Assembly (NCBI GenBank): GCA_965237625.1
Contig: CBDEGD010000028.1
Span: forward strand, 75,352 to 139,351
Length of the DNA stretch: 64,000 bases
Direction of reading: 5' to 3'
DNA from: JABDIP01 sp965237625
GTDB lineage: Bacteria > Pseudomonadota > Alphaproteobacteria > DSM-16000 > Inquilinaceae
The notes beneath the pieces are model-generated. The model ran no database searches. It had not been told where the DNA came from and saw nothing but the letters and a program-made list of their open reading frames with translations. Both the position numbers and the translations under genes were made by a program. Of this stretch, positions 34,895 to 44,270 are shown one piece after another; within the stretch, counting starts at the first letter, position 1; each line of letters starts with the position of its first letter.

Positions 34895-36379
34895 TCACTC
34901 CGCCCAATAGGCGCCGGTCACGTCATTTGCCTGGATCGGGCTGTTCGACCACATGCCCATAAGCTTGGCGTTGCGGACACCGATCTTGGCGAGCTGGAAA
35001 ACGAAAATACTGGCCTCGTCATCGGCCAGGATCCGCTGCGCCTGACCATAGAGCCGGCCGCGCTCCGCCGGGTCCGTCGCCGCATCCAGCTTGGCGATCA
35101 CATCGTTGAAGTCGTCGTTCTCATAGCCGAAATAGTACGCGCCGCCGCGGGCGTAGATGCCGATATCCAAGGGCTCGGTATGCGAGACGATGGTCATGTC
35201 GTAATCATAACCGCGGAAGACCTGCTCCAGCCATTGCGCCCACTCCACCGGCTCCAGCTCGGCCCGGATGCCGACCGCTGCCAATTGCGCCTGGATGATC
35301 TCGCCACCCCGCCTGGAATAGGGCGGCGGCGGCAGCTTGAAGGTCATGTCGAAGCCATCGGGGTAGCCGGCTTCGGCCAGCAGAGCGCGAGCCCGGTCCG
35401 GATCGTGCGGATAGCGGCCGGCGAGGTCGACATAGGCCGGGTTATGCGGCGCGAAATGGCTGCCGATCGGCGTGCCGAAGCCGAACATCGCACCGTCGAC
35501 CACCTCCTGTCGATCGATAGCGTGGGCGATCGCCTGGCGCACCCGAACATCGCTGAATGGCGCCCGGCGGTGATTGACGCCCATGACCGTCTCGCCCTCG
35601 GTGGTCCCGACGACGACCGCAAAGCGCGCATCGCTCTCGAATCGGGCCAGGGTCTCCGGTGCCCCCATATTCGGGATCGCATCGACATCGCCTGCGAGCA
35701 AGGCGGCCACCTGGGCCGCTGAATCGGCGATGAAGCGGAAGGTCACGCTGTTCAGCCGGACGGCGGCCGGGTCGCGAAAATCCGAGTTCCGCGAGAGCTC
35801 GACACGGTCACCCTCGACCCAACGGGCAAGCTTGAACGGCCCGGTGCCGACCGGGCTGGTCTTGTTGCCATCGGCGCTTTCGGGCGCGACGATCGAGGCG
35901 TCGCCGGAACCCATATTGAAGAGGAACAATCCGTCCGGCCGAGATAACCGGGCGACGACCGTGTCCGGCGACGGCGCTTCGACGTCGGCGATGGCGGCGA
36001 AATAGCCCTTCTGGGCGTTGACCGAATCTTCCGAACGCGCCCGGTCGAGCGAGAACTTCACATCCGCGCTGTCGAAACTCGAACCGTCATGAAAGCTGAC
36101 GCCACCACGCAAGGTGAAGGTATAGACCAGCCCGTCATCGGACACCGTCCAGCTCTCCGCCAGGCCCGGCAGGATCTCGCCGCGCTCATTGATGCGGGTC
36201 AGGCTTTCGAAGACATTGGCGTAGACCACCTCATCGATGGCCGCCGCGGCGCCGGCAGTCGGATCGAGATGCGGCGGTTCCAGGGTCATGCCGATGACCG
36301 CTGAATCCTTGGCGGCCAACGCTGTCCCGGATGCCAGGACCACGGCGAAGGCTGCCGCAAGCAGGCGCAAATTGTTCAT
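34895..36379 (-). CDS. Peptide ABC transporter substrate-binding protein (SBP_bac_5, second system)
   Basis: 494 residues. Signal peptide MNNLRLLAAAFAVVLASG...ALA; SBP_bac_5 landmarks MTLEPPHLDPTAGAAAAI, LAESWTVSDDGLVYTFTLR, SPVGTGPFKLARW, VRQAIAHAIDRQEVVDG and LLAEAGYPDGFDM. It should serve as periplasmic receptor for the DppB/DppC pair at 31506-33426. A P1-family peptidase gene lies 114 bp upstream on the same strand, so peptides or beta-peptide-like amides are plausible ligands. Confidence 0.94.
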   Translation of the reverse strand: MNNLRLLAAAFAVVLASGTALAAKDSAVIGMTLEPPHLDPTAGAAAAIDEVVYANVFESLTRINERGEILPGLAESWTVSDDGLVYTFTLRGGVSFHDGSSFDSADVKFSLDRARSEDSVNAQKGYFAAIADVEAPSPDTVVARLSRPDGLFLFNMGSGDASIVAPESADGNKTSPVGTGPFKLARWVEGDRVELSRNSDFRDPAAVRLNSVTFRFIADSAAQVAALLAGDVDAIPNMGAPETLARFESDARFAVVVGTTEGETVMGVNHRRAPFSDVRVRQAIAHAIDRQEVVDGAMFGFGTPIGSHFAPHNPAYVDLAGRYPHDPDRARALLAEAGYPDGFDMTFKLPPPPYSRRGGEIIQAQLAAVGIRAELEPVEWAQWLEQVFRGYDYDMTIVSHTEPLDIGIYARGGAYYFGYENDDFNDVIAKLDAATDPAERGRLYGQAQRILADDEASIFVFQLAKIGVRNAKLMGMWSNSPIQANDVTGAYWAE

Positions 36380-36493
36380 CTTCCTGATACTCCCCTGAAC
36401 TCTGCCTGGTGGCTATGCCGGGCACGTCTGGGCCCGTTCCTCAAATACTGCGCCGTTGTCGCCGGCCTGTTCAACCCCGGTGGGCCCGACGAT

Positions 36494-37525
36494 TCAGGCC
36501 GGCGGCGTCAGAGCATGCCCGTGAACACTGCGATAGCCAGGCTTGTCGCCCAGTGTTTCGGCGGCAAAGACGCCGCGCGCCAAGGCCCGGGCGACCGCGT
36601 CGGCCGCCATGGCGCCCAACCGGGCCAAGGCCGACGGTCTGGGCGATGGCAACGCCAGGGATCCCGTCGCCAGGACAAAAAGGGTATCGCCGTCGAAAGG
36701 CGTATGGGCGGGCCGGACGGCACGGGCGATGCCATCCTGTGCCGCCATGGCGATCCGACGGGCCTCCGCCCTGGTGAGTTCGGCATTCGTCGCCACCACG
36801 CCGATCACCGTATTGGCGCCTGGCAGGGCAGCCACGTCCCGGTGAGCCGGCAGGTCGATCGTCGGCGGCACGGGCCCGGTCGGGAGCGGCTGTCCGCCGA
36901 GCTCACCGTCGAGTTCCAGCATCCAGGCCCAAAGGCAGTCCTGCCCCGGCATCACCACCGCGCCGACCGGGTTCGCCGCCACCAACGCGCCCGCGGCAAT
37001 TCCAGTATCGTCGTCGATCGCGGACACGCTGCCCAGCCCGCCCTTCAGGGCACCGGCCTTGGCGCCATAACCGGCGCCATGATTGCCGAGATCGAAATCC
37101 GCCGCTGCCGCCGCACAGGCCGCGACACCCAGCTCCCGATAGGGCGGATCGCGGCCCCAGCCCTTGTCGCCACCATTCGCCAGATCGAACAGGATCGCCG
37201 CAGGCACGATGGGAACGGTGACGTCCCCAACCGCATAGCCCCGGCCCTTTGCCGCAAGCCAGCCCGCGACGCCGGACGCGGCGTCGAGCCCGAATACCGA
37301 ACCGCCGCTGAGGACCACCGCGTCGATGGCGTCTACCAGCGCTGAGGGATCCAGCGCATCGGTTTCCCGGGTGCCCGGCGCACCGCCGCGCACATCGACA
37401 CCCGCGACGACCCGCCATTCCGGCAGTACTACCGTTGTGCCGGTACGCGCCGAATCGTCCTGGGCATTGCCGACGCTGATGCCCTCGATATCGGTGATGA
37501 GGTTACGAGGTCCCGGACGGATCAC
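36494..37525 (-). CDS. P1-family (DmpA-type) aminopeptidase
   Basis: 343 residues. N-terminal NLITDIEGISVGNAQDD and GTTVVLPEWRVVAGVDVRGG, VVLSGGSVFGLDAASGV, and the presumed autoprocessing site GANTVIGVVATNAELT with the conserved nucleophile region. DmpA/BapA-type enzymes cleave themselves into alpha and beta chains and act on N-terminal D-, L- or beta-amino-acid amides. No signal peptide. It lies between the FNR-type regulator gene (18 bp) and the peptide-binding protein gene on the same strand. Confidence 0.9.
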   Translation of the reverse strand: MIRPGPRNLITDIEGISVGNAQDDSARTGTTVVLPEWRVVAGVDVRGGAPGTRETDALDPSALVDAIDAVVLSGGSVFGLDAASGVAGWLAAKGRGYAVGDVTVPIVPAAILFDLANGGDKGWGRDPPYRELGVAACAAAAADFDLGNHGAGYGAKAGALKGGLGSVSAIDDDTGIAAGALVAANPVGAVVMPGQDCLWAWMLELDGELGGQPLPTGPVPPTIDLPAHRDVAALPGANTVIGVVATNAELTRAEARRIAMAAQDGIARAVRPAHTPFDGDTLFVLATGSLALPSPRPSALARLGAMAADAVARALARGVFAAETLGDKPGYRSVHGHALTPPA

Positions 37526-37543
37526 GGGACGGAAACGCCGCGG

Positions 37544-38278
37544 TCAGCCACCTTCCGCCAGTTCCAGCAGCGTTTCACGGTCGGCCAGATCGACCTTGTT
37601 GCCTTCGAGCAGGCGGATCACCTGTCTGGACTTAAGTGCGGCGAAGGTTCGGCTGACGGTCTCGGTCGTAAGACCGAGATAGTCGGCGATATCCGACCGG
37701 CTCATGGGAATCGGTACCGGGTTGTCCTTCTGACCTCGCCGGTGCAGGCGCCGCGACATGCCGAGCAGGAACGACGCCACCTTCTCTTTCGCCGTTTTGC
37801 GGCCGAGCAGCAGCATCTGGTCCTGCGACGCTTCCAATTCGTTGGAGGCCATGGTGAACAGCCGCTGCTGAAGCTTGGGAAATTCCTCCAACAACTGTTC
37901 GATCCGGCGGCGGGGAAACTGACAAAGCGATACCGGTGTCACCGTCTCGGCGGAATAGGCGAATCGATCGTGCAACGACAGCCCAAGGAAATCGCCGGTG
38001 AACAGAAAGCCGGTGATCTGCCGGCGGCCGTCGGGCAGCAGCTTGTAAAGTTTCACGGTGCCCGCGGTGACGTTGTAGACGCAGTTGGCATCGTCGCCTT
38101 CGCTGAACAATGTGGCGTGCGGCGCCAGATGCTTGGTGCGCACGATGTCGGCCATGCGCGACAGTTCCGTGTGCTCCAGTGCTCCACAGACAGTCAACTC
38201 GCGGACCGGGCAGGCGCTGCACGGATTCACGTCGGTATCGGCCGGAGAGGGCTTCGGGGCGATGCTTATCGGCGCCAT
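37544..38278 (-). CDS. FNR-family oxygen-responsive transcriptional regulator
   Basis: 244 residues. Cysteines at 20, 23 and 31 (NPCSACPVRELTVC) and at 119 (VSLCQFPR) fit the [4Fe-4S] ligands of FNR, although the second spacing is x7 rather than the x5 of E. coli. A cyclic-nucleotide-type beta barrel follows, then helix-turn-helix MSRSDIADYLGLTTETVSRT with the E-xx-SR recognition set of FNR. It should activate anaerobic or microaerobic genes. A TTGAT-N4-ATCAT site lies upstream. It may be autoregulated and cotranscribed with the P1 peptidase. Confidence 0.92.
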   Translation of the reverse strand: MAPISIAPKPSPADTDVNPCSACPVRELTVCGALEHTELSRMADIVRTKHLAPHATLFSEGDDANCVYNVTAGTVKLYKLLPDGRRQITGFLFTGDFLGLSLHDRFAYSAETVTPVSLCQFPRRRIEQLLEEFPKLQQRLFTMASNELEASQDQMLLLGRKTAKEKVASFLLGMSRRLHRRGQKDNPVPIPMSRSDIADYLGLTTETVSRTFAALKSRQVIRLLEGNKVDLADRETLLELAEGG

Positions 38279-38377
38279 GGTCGAGGGTCCTTGGGCCTCA
38301 TGTGGAACACTCAGTTTATCCGAATATTAGCAAAATCGCAATTAACGCGGCGTTGCCACAATGCAGGCTCGGTTCCC

Positions 38378-38391
38378 TTGATCTGCATCAT
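38378..38391. promoter_or_regulatory. FNR/FixK-type box
   Basis: TTGATCTGCATCAT differs from the consensus TTGAT-N4-ATCAA in one base. Its centre is about 62 bp before the GNAT-like start and about 106 bp before the FNR-type gene start, between the divergent genes. Confidence 0.6.
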
Positions 38392-38446
38392 CGCACCACT
38401 CGGACGGGTGGTCCAGCATCCGTGCGGAAACCGCAAAGATCGTGCG

Positions 38447-38893
38447 ATGCCCGAGACACCGTCAGCTTTACCACTTGGCCCGGATAGGATCGACCAGGCT
38501 TATCCGATCGTTCAGACCCAGATCCCGGCGCTCAGCCTGAAAGAGTGGCGCCGTTACGCGCGCAAGCTGATCATCGCCACGAATCCGGCAAGCGGCGTGA
38601 TGACCGCCCAGCATGGCGGCTACATCCGGGGATTGTTCTGCCACTGGACGGACCGCAGCCTGCTGCACGGCGAATTGCTGGTGGTCGACAATTTCGCGGT
38701 CATGGATTTGTTCGGCCCTGCCGGCGCGGCGCAAACGCTGATCGAGGCGATGGAGACGATGGCCGAACGCCACAAATGCCAAGCCATTCACACTCTGCTG
38801 CAGAACCACCGGCCGACCCCCTTGCATGGCCAGTTGCAGGCTCAGGGCCACCAATTGAGCAAGGTCCTCCTGTGCAAGCCTCTCCATCACTGA
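38447..38893 (+). CDS. GNAT-like acetyltransferase-fold protein
   Basis: 148 residues from ATG 38447. The region SGVMTAQHGGYIRGLFCHW, LLVVDNFAVMDLFGPAGAAQ and ALMETMAERHKCQAI-like helix-strand pattern (here LIEAMETMAERHKCQAIHTL) resembles a compact GNAT fold: strand, strand, acetyl-CoA loop, helix. The canonical Q/R-x-x-G-x-G/A loop is not sharp (FGPAGAAQTL), so family assignment is moderate. It is divergent from an FNR-type regulator and has an FNR box upstream, implying induction at low oxygen. Confidence 0.65.
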   Translation: MPETPSALPLGPDRIDQAYPIVQTQIPALSLKEWRRYARKLIIATNPASGVMTAQHGGYIRGLFCHWTDRSLLHGELLVVDNFAVMDLFGPAGAAQTLIEAMETMAERHKCQAIHTLLQNHRPTPLHGQLQAQGHQLSKVLLCKPLHH

Positions 38894-38908
38894 CACGGGA
38901 CAGTCGCG

Positions 38909-39157
38909 GCTAACCCCGCCAAGCGATCAGGAACAACCGGCGGAAGGGGAAGAGGGTCTTTCCGTCAGCCCGTTTCGGGTAGGCCTGATCCAACCGTGCC
39001 TCATACTCGGCGAGAAACGAGTCCCGTTCCTCACCCGCCAGCGCATCGAATACGGGTAGCAGGGCTGTTCCCCGGACTCAATCCAAGACGGGGTCGCCGC
39101 CGGACGGCACGTAGAGATACTCCGTGTCCCATATGTCCAAATCGGTCGCATGCGGGG
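38909..39157 (-). pseudogene. Remnant of a trans-aconitate methyltransferase-like gene
   Basis: The minus strand encodes the C-terminal tail of a Tam-type SAM methyltransferase: DLDIWDTEYLYVPSGGDPVLD, a TGA at 39078-39080 where Trp (TGG) is expected, then VRGTALLPVFDAL, FLAEYEARLDQAYPKRADG and TLFPFRRLFLIAWRG. The SAM-binding N-terminal part is absent; the histidine-kinase gene end begins 42 bp upstream. Both truncation and nonsense mutation show it is dead. Confidence 0.75.
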
Positions 39158-39198
39158 TCCGGCGAAGGCGAGATACTGCCGTGGGTCCCAGGTCAAAT

Positions 39199-40578
39199 TC
39201 AGGCTGCCGGAAGATCGACTTCGAAGACCGTGCCCTGATCGCCGCTTTCGACCAGTCGCAGATCGCCGCGATGGGCGACCATGATCTCTCGGGCGATCGC
39301 CAGGCCGAGTCCGGTGCCGCCCGCACGGACGGTCCCCGCGAAGGGCTTGAACAGATGCTCGCGGGCGCGCAACGGCAGCCCGGGCCCGTCATCATGCAGG
39401 CTGACGGCGATGCCCCCGGCTGCGTTCTTCGCGCTGATGGTCACGGTCTGCGCGCCGGCCTCGAACGCGTTGCGCCCGAGATTGACGAGCACCCGCCGCA
39501 ACTGATCCCGGTCGGCGACCACCTCGAACGCTTCCGGCACCTCGTTGACCCAGCGTGACTGCCCATTTACCACCGGCGCCATATCGGTCTCGACCTCGTC
39601 GACGAGTTGCCGCAACTCGAAGGACGACCGGTGCAAGGGCGGCCCGCCTTCGCGGGTATAATCCAGCGTGTGCTGGCACAGATCCGCCGCCCGATCGATG
39701 GCGTCCATCAATCGCGGGGCGGTCGCCCTGGTCTCCGGATCCTGCGCCGAGGCCAGCCGCTCGGACAGCAGCGAGACGGTCGACAGGATGTTGCGCAGAT
39801 CATGATTGATCTTGGTCACCGCCGTGCCCAGGGCCGCCAGCCGGCCGCGCTGGGTGATCGCGTTGCGGACGGCGATCTGCATGTCGTGGAGCTCGCGCTG
39901 GGCGACGCCGAACTCGTCGCGGCGCAGGGTCGGCACGATGACGTTGTCGGCATCTGCCGGATCGTCGCGAAAGGCGATCATCTTCTCGGTGAACCGCGCC
40001 ATCGGCCGCACCATCAGCCAGCGCAGGGACAGGAAGACCAGCCCCGCGGTGATCAGCGAGATCACGATCGACAGGCCAAGGATACGGTTGGAAAAGTCGA
40101 CCAGCGCCCGGGTCAGCGGTTCCTCGTCAAGAATGATCTCAACGAAGGCGTCGTCGTCCTGCGGCGAGTAGCCGGCGACCTTCAGTACCCTGTTCTGGGT
40201 TTGGAGCAAGCTCTCATACGCGTCCATGATCAGCCGCACCCAGCCGCGCTCGCGCAGATCGACGGTCAGGTCGATGGGCGGCATGGTGCTGCCGAGCATG
40301 TAAACGTAGCTGTCCGTTGCCGGACGGCGCAGATCGACCATGTAGGCGTCGACATGGTCCAGCAGTTCGCTTTGCAGCTCTTCCGTCACCATGCCCTGAG
40401 GGGTGGCAACCAGGGCCAGCGTGGCCAAGTGGCCCGCCGCCAGCTTCTCGTCCAACCAGTTCAGTCGGAAGCGGGCGATCGACGGCGTATAGATCAGCAC
40501 TTCGGCGACCATGACGAATAGCACCGTCATCACCAGAAGACGGGCCGAAAGGCTGCGCGTGAAGCCAGGCATCGACAT
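39199..40578 (-). CDS. Sensor histidine kinase (orphan)
   Basis: 459 residues. One membrane helix near 13-33, a periplasmic region of about 130 residues, a second helix near 168-190, a HAMP-like linker (RPMARFTEKMIAF), a phosphoacceptor region with GTAVTKINHDLRNILSTVSL (His in INHDLRN), and an ATPase domain with NLGRNAFEAGA (N box), HDDGPGLP (G1) and GGTGLGLAIARE (G2). It would sense an external signal. No response-regulator gene is adjacent, so its partner lies elsewhere. Confidence 0.92.
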   Translation of the reverse strand: MSMPGFTRSLSARLLVMTVLFVMVAEVLIYTPSIARFRLNWLDEKLAAGHLATLALVATPQGMVTEELQSELLDHVDAYMVDLRRPATDSYVYMLGSTMPPIDLTVDLRERGWVRLIMDAYESLLQTQNRVLKVAGYSPQDDDAFVEIILDEEPLTRALVDFSNRILGLSIVISLITAGLVFLSLRWLMVRPMARFTEKMIAFRDDPADADNVIVPTLRRDEFGVAQRELHDMQIAVRNAITQRGRLAALGTAVTKINHDLRNILSTVSLLSERLASAQDPETRATAPRLMDAIDRAADLCQHTLDYTREGGPPLHRSSFELRQLVDEVETDMAPVVNGQSRWVNEVPEAFEVVADRDQLRRVLVNLGRNAFEAGAQTVTISAKNAAGGIAVSLHDDGPGLPLRAREHLFKPFAGTVRAGGTGLGLAIAREIMVAHRGDLRLVESGDQGTVFEVDLPAA

Positions 40579-40688
40579 GGAACGACGGGGCCCTTTAGTT
40601 CGCGGAAGCCGGATTCGTCATAGCACGCCGGGCGCGGCATCGTCCAATCGCGGACGGCCAGCGATCGGCGCCATTGGTTCTCGAATTT

Positions 40689-41837
40689 TCAGGCGCCGGC
40701 CACTGTTAGATCACCGCGAACGCGAAGGCGTTCCGCCAGCCAGCCGATGCATTTGACGATTTCGTCTTCGGTAAGATGGAAGGCGCCATCCCAGACGGTG
40801 ATCTCAAAGATTGCCAAACCCTGGATCGGCGATGTCACCGCCATGCCAAACGGCCAGATCCCTGTCTCTTCGGCAACGTCGAGCCGTGCCTCGTCGAGAT
40901 GGGCTTGGTCGCCATCCAGCACCACCTGCATCGCATTGCACTGAGGCGGGTCGGGCGTCACCCGGACCCCGGGCACGCCACGCTGAGCGTCCGCGATCGC
41001 TCTCGCCTTGGCGAGATATGCCGGCATCCGCGGCAGTCTTTCGTCCAGCCCCTTCCGGGCCGCCACCACGAAGGGGTACAGGGTGTTGAGGCGCGCACCC
41101 ATCCGGCGCTGCCAGATCTTTGCCTCGGCGATCAAATCTTCCGGCCCGACCAGAGCGGCGCCGGCCGGTGCGCCGAGCCCCTTGTAAAAAGAGACATAGA
41201 GCGAGTCGAACAGCGCCGCGATCTCGGCATGGGGCCGTTCATAGACGGGCTGGACCTCCCATATCCGCGCGGCATCGGCGTGCAAAGGCAGCCCCTTGGT
41301 CCGCGCCCGCTCGGAAATTGCCATGAGGTCCGTCCAACGGGGCGACAACCAGCCCAGCCGCCGCAAGGGCAACTCGATCGAAATGGCGCCGACCGGCCCG
41401 TCCAACGCATCGATGTCCTCCGCCGTCACTTGGCGGTTCTCGTCCCCCAACGCCACCGATTTCAGCCCGTGCACGAACTGATAGGCCCTGCCCTCGTCAA
41501 GTTCGATGTGGGATCGCGGATGGATGGCGATGGCATCCCGCCCGGACCGCTCGCACCACAGGCGCAGGGCGATCAGCTGCGCCGTTCTGCCGCTCGGCAT
41601 AAAAACCGCCGCCGGCTTGCCGAACAGATCCGCGACCCGGCGCTCCAGATCTTCGATAAGCGGTCCCGATCCCAGCCTGTCGGGTTCCGCCTCCGCATCG
41701 ATGTAGTCGGCCAAGCCCTGCAGCCGATCCTTGGCCGGGCGAGGCGGATCGTAAGACAGAAATCGGGTGCATCGGCGCTGAATGCCTTCGGCGTCGCGGG
41801 CCGGCTCGGCCTCTCGATCTCGAATCGTATCGTCCAT
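40689..41837 (-). CDS. Threonine-aldolase-family PLP enzyme (beta-eliminating lyase fold)
   Basis: 382 residues. Fold-type I PLP enzyme: GSGPLIEDLERRVADLFGKP, FMPSGRTAQLIALRLWCER, LPLHADAARIWE carrying the cofactor Asp, and SFYKGLGAPAGAALVG carrying the PLP-binding Lys. This matches low-specificity L-threonine aldolase, which splits threonine to glycine and acetaldehyde. The N-terminal ~50 residues are longer than in LtaE and the sequence is divergent (SGR instead of the usual SGT), so substrate may differ. A stand-alone gene. Confidence 0.8.
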   Translation of the reverse strand: MDDTIRDREAEPARDAEGIQRRCTRFLSYDPPRPAKDRLQGLADYIDAEAEPDRLGSGPLIEDLERRVADLFGKPAAVFMPSGRTAQLIALRLWCERSGRDAIAIHPRSHIELDEGRAYQFVHGLKSVALGDENRQVTAEDIDALDGPVGAISIELPLRRLGWLSPRWTDLMAISERARTKGLPLHADAARIWEVQPVYERPHAEIAALFDSLYVSFYKGLGAPAGAALVGPEDLIAEAKIWQRRMGARLNTLYPFVVAARKGLDERLPRMPAYLAKARAIADAQRGVPGVRVTPDPPQCNAMQVVLDGDQAHLDEARLDVAEETGIWPFGMAVTSPIQGLAIFEITVWDGAFHLTEDEIVKCIGWLAERLRVRGDLTVAGA

Positions 41838-41897
41838 GGGACCATTCTACCGAGCATTACGGCTCACGGTCCACGCGTTGCGATAGAGCCCTGGCGC

Positions 41898-43322
41898 CTA
41901 TCCGAACTTCGACAGGAAGCGCACCACCTTGCGGGTTCGGTCGCTGAACAGCTTGGGGGTATAGAAGCTGCCGGCGGCGCGCTTGTTGACCTCGCCCAGT
42001 GTCGGATAGGGCGCGATCATGCTGGCCACGGCGCCGATTTTCAGCCCCTGGCTCATGGCCAGTACCCAGGTCTGGATCAACTCCCCGGCATGGGGGCCGG
42101 CGATGCCGACGCCCAGGATCTTGCCCTTCGGTGTGACCACGACTTTCACCATCCCCTCGGTCTCGCGCTCGGCCTGGGCCCGATCATTTTCCGCAAAGTG
42201 CCAGTGCAGAACCCGGATATCCTGGTTTTCGGCGCGGGCCTGGGCCTCGTTGAGCCCGATTTGGGCCAGCTCCGGATCGGTATAGGTGACCCAGGGAAAG
42301 GCCGACACCTCGGTCTTCGCCGGCAGGCGGAACAAGGCGTTGCGGATCACGATTCCGGCATGGTAGCCGGCCATATGGGTGAACTGGTAGCCGCCGGCGA
42401 CGTCGCCGATGGCGAAGACCCGCTTGTTGCTGGTGCGCAGCCGGCGGTCGACCTTGATGCCGTTCGGCGCGTAATCGATGCCGGCCTTTTCCAGTTCCAG
42501 CCCTTCAAGATTGACCCGGCGGCCGGCGGCCACCAGCAAATCGCTCGCCTCCAGCCGGGTCTCGCCGGCCTCCTCGTTCAACACCACGGCGATACCGTTT
42601 CCACTCTTTTCGATGCGGGCGATGTCGGCCCCTTCGCGCAGATCGAGGCCATCGGCGATCAGCGATTTGCGGACCAGATCGACAAGCTCGGGATCGTCCT
42701 TCGGCATGATGGAGAATTTCTCCAGCACCGTGACACGGCTGCCCAGCCGGCGGTGCGCCTGGGCCATCTCCAGGCCGATCGGGCCGCCGCCGATGACGAT
42801 CAGATGCTCCGGCTGGATCCGGTTGTCGAAGATCGTTTCATTTGTCAGGAAGGGAACCTGGTCCAGCCCCGGGATCGGCGGGATCGCCGCCCGCGATCCG
42901 GTCGAAACGACGAACCGGCGGGCGCGGATTTCGAAGTCGCCGGCAACCACCGTGCGACGGTCGGCGAAGCTGGCCGATGCCTGGATGACATTGACGCCCA
43001 TCTCCTCGAAGCGCTCGACGCTGTCATGCGGCGCGATGGCCCCGATGACGCCGTGGACATGGTCGTGCACGGCGCCGAAATCGATCTCCGGCTCATGGCC
43101 GTTGACGCCGAACCGGGCGCCGGTGCGCACGGCGTTGGCGGCGCGGGATGCGGCGATCAGCGCCTTGGACGGCACGCAGCCATAGTTCAGGCAGTCGCCG
43201 CCCATCTTGCCGCGCTCGATCAGCACCGTCTTGGCGCCCATCTGGACCGCGCCGGCGGCCACGGAAAGTCCGCCGGACCCGGCGCCGATCACGCAGATAT
43301 CGGTATCGATGCGCTGTGCCAT
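41898..43322 (-). CDS. MerA/LpdA-like FAD disulfide reductase
   Basis: 474 residues. FAD site ICVIGAGSGGLSVAAGAVQM, redox-active disulfide GGDCLNYGCVPSKAL, NAD(P) site HLIVIGGGPIGLEMAQA, second FAD motif VFAIGDVAGG, and a dimerisation domain. In the C-terminal APYPTLGEVNKRAAG a Tyr stands where dihydrolipoamide dehydrogenases have the catalytic His (HPT), as in mercuric-reductase-like members. The N-terminal HMA domain and C-terminal Cys pair of true MerA are missing. A TVP38-type membrane gene lies 44 bp upstream on the same strand, a frequent pairing. Confidence 0.88.
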   Translation of the reverse strand: MAQRIDTDICVIGAGSGGLSVAAGAVQMGAKTVLIERGKMGGDCLNYGCVPSKALIAASRAANAVRTGARFGVNGHEPEIDFGAVHDHVHGVIGAIAPHDSVERFEEMGVNVIQASASFADRRTVVAGDFEIRARRFVVSTGSRAAIPPIPGLDQVPFLTNETIFDNRIQPEHLIVIGGGPIGLEMAQAHRRLGSRVTVLEKFSIMPKDDPELVDLVRKSLIADGLDLREGADIARIEKSGNGIAVVLNEEAGETRLEASDLLVAAGRRVNLEGLELEKAGIDYAPNGIKVDRRLRTSNKRVFAIGDVAGGYQFTHMAGYHAGIVIRNALFRLPAKTEVSAFPWVTYTDPELAQIGLNEAQARAENQDIRVLHWHFAENDRAQAERETEGMVKVVVTPKGKILGVGIAGPHAGELIQTWVLAMSQGLKIGAVASMIAPYPTLGEVNKRAAGSFYTPKLFSDRTRKVVRFLSKFG

Positions 43323-43366
43323 CGCTCAGCTCTCCTAAAGCTATGGTCTCACTAGACGAGGGTGGG

Positions 43367-44059
43367 TCAGGCCTTGCGGGCCTTCAGCTTCTTCACGACG
43401 ACCGGCAACAGCGACAACAGCGCGATGCCGAGCAACGGCAGCAGGATCTCGGGCTGGAAGATGATGCCGAAATCCGGATCGCCGCCGGCATCGAGGGTGG
43501 CGCCAAGGCCGTTGCCGACACTGACAAATACCACCGTACCCGGAATGATCCCGAAGAAGGTCGTCACGATAAAGGTGCCTAGCCGAACCCCGAAGAATGC
43601 GGGTACGAGATTGACCAACCAAAACGGCGCCGCCGGGACCAGCCGCAGGGTTAGCAGATAGCTTGTGGCGTTCTCCTGGAAACCTGCTTCCAGCTTGGAC
43701 ATCCAGGGGCCGGCTTTTTGGCGCAGCAGATCGCCCAGCGCGGTCTTGGCGGCGAGGAAGACGCAAGTCGCTCCCAAAGTCGCGCCGAACAGGACGAGGC
43801 TGGCGCCCCATACGATGCCGAACATGAACCCGCCGACGATTGTGAGCAACGCACCGCCAGGGATCGAGAAGGCGACCGACACCGCGTAAATGAGGAAGAA
43901 GACGAGCGATGCCAGCACCGCGTTCTCGGCGACGTAGCTCAACAGCGTTTGGCGGTTTTCCTTCAGCACGTCGAGGCTGATGTATTCGTTGAGCCCAAAC
44001 GCGAAGAAGGCCGCGAGCCCGGCCAGCAATATGCCGATCGGCAGGAAACGCTTGATCAT
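43367..44059 (-). CDS. TVP38/TMEM64 (DedA-superfamily) membrane protein
   Basis: 230 residues from ATG 44059, chosen for GGGAG 9 bases upstream; ATG 44104 would add 15 residues. About five or six hydrophobic segments. The family core is SIPGGALLTIVGGFMFGIVWG and RLVPAAPFWLVNLVPAFFGV, with FGIIPGTVVFVSVGNGLG. These proteins sit in the inner membrane and are thought to move lipids or small ions. Cotranscribed with the MerA-like reductase. Confidence 0.9.
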   Translation of the reverse strand: MIKRFLPIGILLAGLAAFFAFGLNEYISLDVLKENRQTLLSYVAENAVLASLVFFLIYAVSVAFSIPGGALLTIVGGFMFGIVWGASLVLFGATLGATCVFLAAKTALGDLLRQKAGPWMSKLEAGFQENATSYLLTLRLVPAAPFWLVNLVPAFFGVRLGTFIVTTFFGIIPGTVVFVSVGNGLGATLDAGGDPDFGIIFQPEILLPLLGIALLSLLPVVVKKLKARKA

Positions 44060-44270
44060 CGATGCCGGCTCCCGAGTTCCAATCGATACGGTCGGTTGAT
44101 CCATGTGTCGATTGCGCCCCCTACGCGCTCATCGCTACGTGTATAGCACCGGCCTTTACCGGGCCAGCTTGGGGGTATCTAGCAATCGACCCGCTCACCC
44201 ACCAGTCACCATGGTGTGAGACAGTCCGTGAACGCTGGATTTCTGCCCGGAAAATGCGCCTGAACACCAA

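Noticed and set aside
39078..39080. In-frame TGA in the Tam-like remnant as a selenocysteine codon
   Set aside because: The position is Trp in the family, the gene lacks its N-terminal half, and no SECIS-like hairpin follows.
40776..43355. Plus-strand 859-codon open frame
   Set aside because: Antisense to two clear genes (PLP enzyme and FAD reductase) with full motif sets; high GC simply removes stop codons.
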